Assembly (NCBI GenBank): GCA_038211295.1
Contig: JBBQVS010000010.1
Coordinates: forward strand, 17,393 to 81,392
Direction of reading: 5' to 3'
DNA from: JBBQVS01 sp038211295
Lineage (GTDB): Bacteria > Chloroflexota > Ktedonobacteria > Ktedonobacterales > Ktedonobacteraceae
DNA length: 64,000 nucleotides
Each line of letters begins with the position of its first letter. The first letter of the stretch is position 1. This document shows positions 59,987-64,000 of this stretch, piece by piece. The translations under genes and the position numbers were made by a program. The notes beneath the pieces are model-generated. The model saw only the letters and a program-made list of their open reading frames with translations. It was not told the DNA's origin and made no database searches.

Positions 59987-60265
59987 CGTGAGACTCCTTA
60001 TATATTATTGAAGAGCAATAAAGCATCCATCGTCTTTTTTGGCAGAAAAGACGCTACATGCGCGATAGACGCACCCCTACGTCAGTCATGAAAGGAGATA
60101 TTGGTGTACTTCTATGAATATACACTACTTGTGGTCGATTGTAAAGGGGGAGTACCAGCAAATACGCAAATGGTAGATATTGTAAAGTATATGATGGAAT
60201 GGTTACATATATGTGTTACAGGTTCGCGAAAATGTTAGCTAAATGTCTTATCTGAGCATTTTATC

Positions 60266-60295
60266 TTGACATTGGTAAAGGTACTGATGTATTAT
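60266..60295 (+). promoter_or_regulatory. Promoter of the tRNA-Leu/tRNA-Gly transcript
   Basis: TTGACA (60266-60271), an 18-bp spacer and TATTAT (60290-60295) lie 100 bp before tRNA-Leu. The rest of 59987-60265 holds only the upstream region of the S53 gene. Confidence 0.7.
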
Positions 60296-60395
60296 CGTCA
60301 GGTGAGGGTGTAACAGAGATTGTAGCAGGGACTTTAGCTGCTAGCAGCAGTCCATTAGTACATCGTGTGGTGAGCATCTTCATTAGAGAACACTG

Positions 60396-60478
60396 GGGCG
60401 GTTGCTGAAATTGGTAGACAGGGCAGACTTAGGATCTGTTGGTGATGAACCGTGAGAGTTCGAGTCTCTCACCGCCCA
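60396..60478 (+). tRNA. tRNA-Leu (anticodon TAG)
   Basis: An 83-nt class II tRNA: acceptor GGGCGGT/ACCGCCC, anticodon stem GCAGA/TCTGT with loop CTTAGGA, and a long variable arm TTGGTGATGAACCG before T-arm TGAGAG-TTCGAGT-CTCTCA. The anticodon is at 60430-60432. Confidence 0.93.
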
Positions 60479-60505
60479 TTTTTCACCCTTTTGGCTTCGC
60501 AGGAT

Positions 60506-60577
60506 GCGGGAGTGGCTCAGCGGTAGAGCATCTCCTTGCCAAGGAGAAAGTCGCGGGTTCGATCCCCGTCTCCCGCT
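60506..60577 (+). tRNA. tRNA-Gly (anticodon GCC)
   Basis: A 72-nt cloverleaf: acceptor GCGGGAG/CTCCCGC, D-arm GCTC/GAGC, anticodon stem TCTCC/GGAGA with loop TTGCCAA, and T-arm CGGG-TTCGATC-CCCG. The anticodon is at 60538-60540. It is 27 bp after tRNA-Leu and probably cotranscribed. Confidence 0.95.
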
Positions 60578-60724
60578 TTACTCTTACCTTGCTCATATTC
60601 CATTGCTCCCATGCAGGAATATGGAGGCATAGTTTGTTGTAGTATGATATATCAGAAATAAAACGTATACATTGTACAGAGTCAATATAGGCGTCGTCGC
60701 CTACCTTTGGCTAGTGGAGGAAAT

Positions 60725-62242
60725 GTGAAGGTCTCGGTAGAAAAGTTGCCAACCAGTGAGGCCGTCCTGGATGTAGAAGTTACCTGGGATGAAATGCAAA
60801 AAGCCTCAGACAAGGCATATCGTAAACTTGTGCAGCAGGTAGAAGTGCCAGGCTTCCGTAAGGGGAAGGCTCCACGCAGCATTTTGGAGCGCAAGCTGGG
60901 CAAAGAAGCTATTTATAGCGAGGGTCTTGAAGACCTGATCTCAGAAACATATAATACGGCCCTCAAGGAGCATGAGCTTACTCCTATTTCACAGCCAAAG
61001 GTAGACGCGCCAACCTTTGAGATGGATCAGCCTTACCATTTCAGTCTCACTGTACCGATTGTCACTCCGCCGGTGCTTGGCGATTACAAGTCGCTACACT
61101 TCGAGCGTCCCGAAGTTGAGGTCACATCCGAGGAAGTCGAAAAAGAGCTAGAGGCGTTGCGGGGCCGTCAGACAGAATGGATAGAAGTCACCCGTCCAGC
61201 GGCATATAATGACCGTGTTACTGTTGATCTCAAGCTCACATCCGGCGAGCAGCAGATCTCTGACCTCAAGGATAACCCCTTCGAGTTGACAAACGAGCGC
61301 ACTGGCCTGTTCTCAGGCATGGACGAGCAGGTTGTAGGAATGCAGCCCGGCGAGAGCAAAACGTTCTCGACCACGATTCCAGAAGACTATATCAACGAAA
61401 AGTATCGTGGGAAACAGGCCGATTTCTTTATTCTCCTTCATAAAATAGAGGTAAAGCAGGAGCCGGAACTGGACGATGCCTTTGCGGAAAAGGTTAGTGG
61501 TGGCGAGATCACGACGCTTGAAGACGTGCGTAAAGCTCTCAGCGACAACATCCTTGAGAACAAGAAGCGCAAAGTTCGTGACGACCTGCGCGAAGAGGTC
61601 ATCAACGCTGTCATTGGGCAGTCACAGATTGTTGTACATCCTGTACTGATCGACGAGGAAGCGGAAGAGATGTTCCACCAGATGGGCCACACGCTAGAGC
61701 GTCAGGGTATCTCGATGGATCAGTACCTCAAAATGACTCGCAAATCGAAGGCAGAGTTTCTTCAGGAAGCCCGACCTGATGCCGAGAAACGCGCGAAGCA
61801 GCAACTTGTGTTAGACGAGGTTGCGCGTGAAGAGAAGATTGAGATTACGGCAGAAGATTTTGAAGCCTTGATGAACGCATATCAGCGAGCAGGCCAAGAG
61901 ATGCCTACCTCGGAAGAGCAAGTTCGCGCGTTAGCGATCAGCTACCGACGCGAAAAGGCAATTACGCAGCTCGTGGCACTGACAACCGACCCTGATCCTG
62001 ACGCAGAGACGGCCGACGAACTCGCAGAAGAGACCAGCATAGACAACGCCGAGGCCGCAGCTCTAGCTGCTGCTTCGGATGAAGAAACATCAGACGTAGC
62101 CGATGTGGTATATGTGGAGGGAACGACGGAGCAGTCAACAGCACAAACTGAACGGCCTGCAACCGAACCCGCAGAAGATGAGGCGTCTGCAACACCTCAA
62201 CCCGCAACACTAGAGACGCTGACGAAGGAAACACAACAATAA
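60725..62242 (+). CDS. tig: Trigger factor (ribosome-associated chaperone)
   Basis: Trigger factor receives nascent chains at the ribosome exit. The protein has the ribosome-binding domain with VPGFRKGKAPRSILERKLG, a FKBP-type prolyl isomerase domain (AAYNDRVTVDLKLTSGEQ to LHKIEVKQEPELDDAFAEKV), and the helical C-terminal domain. Counting from the GTG at 60725 it has 505 residues. GGAGG lies just 4 nt upstream, a close spacing. The last 80 residues are an acidic Ala/Glu/Thr-rich tail that most trigger factors lack. clpX follows, but clpP does not lie between them. Confidence 0.95.
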   Translation: MKVSVEKLPTSEAVLDVEVTWDEMQKASDKAYRKLVQQVEVPGFRKGKAPRSILERKLGKEAIYSEGLEDLISETYNTALKEHELTPISQPKVDAPTFEMDQPYHFSLTVPIVTPPVLGDYKSLHFERPEVEVTSEEVEKELEALRGRQTEWIEVTRPAAYNDRVTVDLKLTSGEQQISDLKDNPFELTNERTGLFSGMDEQVVGMQPGESKTFSTTIPEDYINEKYRGKQADFFILLHKIEVKQEPELDDAFAEKVSGGEITTLEDVRKALSDNILENKKRKVRDDLREEVINAVIGQSQIVVHPVLIDEEAEEMFHQMGHTLERQGISMDQYLKMTRKSKAEFLQEARPDAEKRAKQQLVLDEVAREEKIEITAEDFEALMNAYQRAGQEMPTSEEQVRALAISYRREKAITQLVALTTDPDPDAETADELAEETSIDNAEAAALAAASDEETSDVADVVYVEGTTEQSTAQTERPATEPAEDEASATPQPATLETLTKETQQ

Positions 62243-62255
62243 AAGTGAAGGGACA

Positions 62256-62289
62256 AAGCAGCGTGCGGACATGAGGAAACACGCTGCTT
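62256..62289. terminator. Hairpin between tig and clpX
   Basis: AAGCAGCGTG pairs with CACGCTGCTT (10 bp) around a 14-nt loop, shortly after the tig stop. It has only a weak T-tail and may be a partial terminator. Confidence 0.6.
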
Positions 62290-62362
62290 CTCTCAACGAC
62301 TCGCGTCAATATGGTAGGTCAACGTATAAATTAGTATATGAAGACACATCTAAAGGGAAAAG

Positions 62363-63661
62363 GTGACAGACGTGGCAAACTCAAAAAATGTACGAACAAC
62401 GTATCGTTGTTCTTTTTGTGGCAAGAGCCAGGATCAGGTTCAGCGACTCATAGCGGGGCCTAATGGTGTCTATATCTGCGATGAATGTATCGATCTATGT
62501 CGAGAAATCATTGACGAGGAGCAGGCAACAATCTCTAAACCACGCCTGCAAACGGGAAAGATGCCAGCACCAAAGAAGATATACGAGCAGCTTAGCCAGT
62601 ACGTGATTGGACAGGAACGCGCTAAAAAGACGCTCGCGGTTGCGGTATACAACCACTACAAACGTATTGGTGTGGGAATGCAGATTGACGATGTGGAGCT
62701 AGGGAAAAGCAATATCCTCATGATTGGGCCAACAGGCAGTGGCAAAACATTGCTGGCTCAAACGCTCGCAAAAGTGCTGGATGTGCCGTTTTGTATCGCG
62801 GACGCGACGGCGTTGACTGAGGCGGGCTATGTTGGTGAGGACGTTGAGAATATTTTGCTGCGTCTGATTCAAACCGCTGACTTCGATGTCGCGCGAGCTG
62901 AGCGTGGTATTGTCTATATCGACGAGATCGACAAGATCGCGCGTAAATCGGACAATCCATCGATTACTCGCGACGTATCGGGCGAGGGCGTGCAGCAAGC
63001 ACTACTCAAGATCATCGAAGGAACCATCGCCAACGTGCCTCCACAGGGTGGGCGTAAACATCCGCATCAAGATTTTATTCAGATCAATACCGCAAACATT
63101 CTCTTTATTTGTGGTGGCGCGTTCGAGGGGCTTGATAAGATTGTTGAACATCGCCTCGGAAGTAACAAATCAATTGGTTTTCGCTCAAAGGGCGAAGAGG
63201 TCAAGGACGAAGCGAGCAAAGAGAAAGAGTCTATCTTGACGCACCTCATCCCCGATGACCTGCTCAAATATGGGCTTATCCCTGAGTTCGTCGGTCGCTT
63301 ACCTGTTGATGTTTCACTGGACCCATTAGACAAAGAAGCTCTGATTCGTATTCTGACCGAGCCGAAAAATGCGATCATCAAGCAGTACCAGAAGTTTTTG
63401 CAGCTTGACCGCGTGGAGCTTGTGTTCACAAACGAGGCTCTCGATGCCACCGCCGAAGGCGCACTCAAGCAGCGTACAGGAGCACGTGGTCTACGTAGCA
63501 TTGTCGAGGGGGTTCTACTCGACGTTATGTATGAGATACCATCACGAGGCGATGTCAAGAAGGTGATTATCAACGGCGAGGTAATTACTGAACATCACAA
63601 ACCACTACTTGTTACAAGAAATGAGCGAAACGCCGCATATCCAGAAGATGAGTCTGCTTAA
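62363..63661 (+). CDS. clpX: ATP-dependent Clp protease ATP-binding subunit ClpX
   Basis: ClpX unfolds tagged proteins for ClpP. The 432-residue protein has the N-terminal zinc domain ([20 protein letters not shown], then ICDECIDLC), Walker [21 protein letters not shown], Walker [12 protein letters not shown], the pore and sensor regions, and the C-terminal [12 protein letters not shown] and [18 protein letters not shown] is the start, with AAAGGG upstream. A hairpin overlaps the stop codon. ClpP must be encoded elsewhere. Confidence 0.97.
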   Translation: MTDVANSKNVRTTYRCSFCGKSQDQVQRLIAGPNGVYICDECIDLCREIIDEEQATISKPRLQTGKMPAPKKIYEQLSQYVIGQERAKKTLAVAVYNHYKRIGVGMQIDDVELGKSNILMIGPTGSGKTLLAQTLAKVLDVPFCIADATALTEAGYVGEDVENILLRLIQTADFDVARAERGIVYIDEIDKIARKSDNPSITRDVSGEGVQQALLKIIEGTIANVPPQGGRKHPHQDFIQINTANILFICGGAFEGLDKIVEHRLGSNKSIGFRSKGEEVKDEASKEKESILTHLIPDDLLKYGLIPEFVGRLPVDVSLDPLDKEALIRILTEPKNAIIKQYQKFLQLDRVELVFTNEALDATAEGALKQRTGARGLRSIVEGVLLDVMYEIPSRGDVKKVIINGEVITEHHKPLLVTRNERNAAYPEDESA

Positions 63662-63673
63662 CGCAGACTCATC
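63647..63673 (+). terminator. Hairpin overlapping the clpX stop
   Basis: GATGAGTCTGC (63647-63657) pairs perfectly with GCAGACTCATC (63663-63673) around TTAAC. The stop codon lies in the loop region. The sequence after it is only moderately T-rich. Confidence 0.65.
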
Positions 63674-63716
63674 CCCATTTATACAGGATATGCACATTTT
63701 ATTACTACTCTTACAG

Positions 63717-63775
63717 ACGGGGGCGTAAAGCCCCTGTCTTTCTAAGCAGGGGATACAAGCCCGTTCTTCTCGGGG
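63717..63775. other. Structured GC-rich segment, IS200/IS605-end-like
   Basis: ACGGG (63717-63721) pairs with CCCGT (63760-63764) around an inner hairpin CCCCTG (63731-63736)/CAGGGG (63747-63752). A GGGGGC/GCCCCT alternative pairing is also possible. Such folded ends are typical of IS200/IS605-type elements and their guide-RNA regions, but no transposase lies in the window. The identity is uncertain. Confidence 0.35.
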
Positions 63776-63810
63776 CGTGATAGGCGAGGGGTGTTTGCAC
63801 AAATTGAGTA

Positions 63811-63839
63811 TTGACATGGTACTTTTATTGTGCTACAAT
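63811..63839 (+). promoter_or_regulatory. Consensus promoter predicted to give a leaderless mRNA
   Basis: TTGACA (63811-63816), a 17-bp spacer and TACAAT (63834-63839) lie 7 nt before an ATG at 63847, with no ribosome site between. Confidence 0.8.
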
Positions 63840-63846
63840 AATATAT

Positions 63847-64000
63847 ATGAACACAGACAAAAGAGACAAAAATCAATACCAGTTATCCCTCTGATGTGTA
63901 TATCGCATTAAAGCAGTTTGCACAGGAAGATAGCCGCTCGTTTCATAGTATGGTCATCTGGATACTACGAGACTACATCAAACGTCGCGTAGGCAAATAA
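63847..64000 (+). pseudogene. Arc/CopG-type ribbon-helix-helix protein gene with a +1 frameshift
   Basis: The ATG frame gives MNTDKRDKNQYQLSL then TGA at 63892. In the +1 frame the sequence continues DVYIALKQFAQEDSRSFHSM and VIWILRDYIKRR to a stop at 63998-64000. Joined, the two halves form a short Arc-type ribbon-helix-helix protein of about 50 residues. The shift lies at CTC-T-GAT. It may be an inactive gene, a sequencing error, or a programmed frameshift. Confidence 0.7.

Overview
The window looks like chromosomal DNA of a monoderm-type bacterium in the phylum Chloroflexota, most likely class Ktedonobacteria. This is inference from gene content: a Rrf2-led SUF operon carrying a Rieske protein, DUF2079 and YggT membrane proteins, a B12-binding MerR regulator, tandem FemX-type transferases, an S53 (sedolisin) peptidase, a short Arc-type ribbon-helix-helix gene, no LPS-assembly or outer-membrane genes, and palindromic repeats scattered between genes. 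No prophage, CRISPR array, rRNA operon or complete insertion sequence is visible.

Layout. 1-9 kb: tail of an XRE regulator, mutL-priA, a DUF2945 protein, a NUDIX hydrolase, a short-chain dehydrogenase, rarA and bioY. 9-14 kb: a PDZ/radical-SAM (DUF512) protein and a three-gene set of two FemX-like aminoacyltransferases plus a GNAT acetyltransferase. 14-20 kb: Rrf2 regulator, sufC, one sufB/D-family gene, sufS, sufU, a dehydrogenase and a Rieske ferredoxin. 20-25 kb: membrane proteins (YdjM-like, DUF2079, YggT), tRNA-Arg, two very small genes, an NAD-dependent epimerase and an epoxide-hydrolase-like enzyme. 25-32 kb: a CarH-like B12 regulator, a sigma/anti-sigma pair, a LysM transglycosylase, a MerR regulator and small membrane proteins. 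33-39 kb: an MprF-like lipid aminoacylation protein, holA, a membrane-fused alpha/beta hydrolase and a split chromate transporter. 39-43.6 kb: the most unusual block. It holds an ArmA/Rmt-type 16S rRNA methyltransferase gene, a padR gene overlapping a gene for a permease-N-terminus/PP2C fusion, and a divergent membrane-anchored molybdopterin oxidoreductase. A 44-bp nested palindrome covers the padR promoter, and a related promoter module lies before the methyltransferase. 43.6-48 kb: a five-gene envelope-glycan operon (DUF503, wecG-type transferase, heptose kinase, heptose adenylyltransferase, murJ). 48-60 kb: upp, an orphan BMP-family lipoprotein, an 868-residue NYN-domain protein that is mostly disordered, a CDP-alcohol phosphatidyltransferase, a broken LuxR-type regulator, tRNA-Lys, a LysM-CHAP protein, ppk and an S53 peptidase. 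60-64 kb: tRNA-Leu, tRNA-Gly, tig, clpX, and a structured intergenic stretch followed by a frameshifted ribbon-helix-helix gene.

How the genes fit together. Several groups act on the cell envelope: FemX-like enzymes on peptidoglycan bridges, two LysM hydrolases on the wall, MurJ and the heptose genes on wall or surface glycans, and the MprF-like and CDP-alcohol enzymes on lipids. A second group handles DNA and protein quality: MutL, PriA, RarA, HolA, trigger factor and ClpX. The SUF block makes iron-sulfur clusters and is probably controlled by the Rrf2 protein in front of it. Many intergenic gaps carry perfect hairpins, either intrinsic terminators between convergent genes or members of two dispersed palindromic repeat families.
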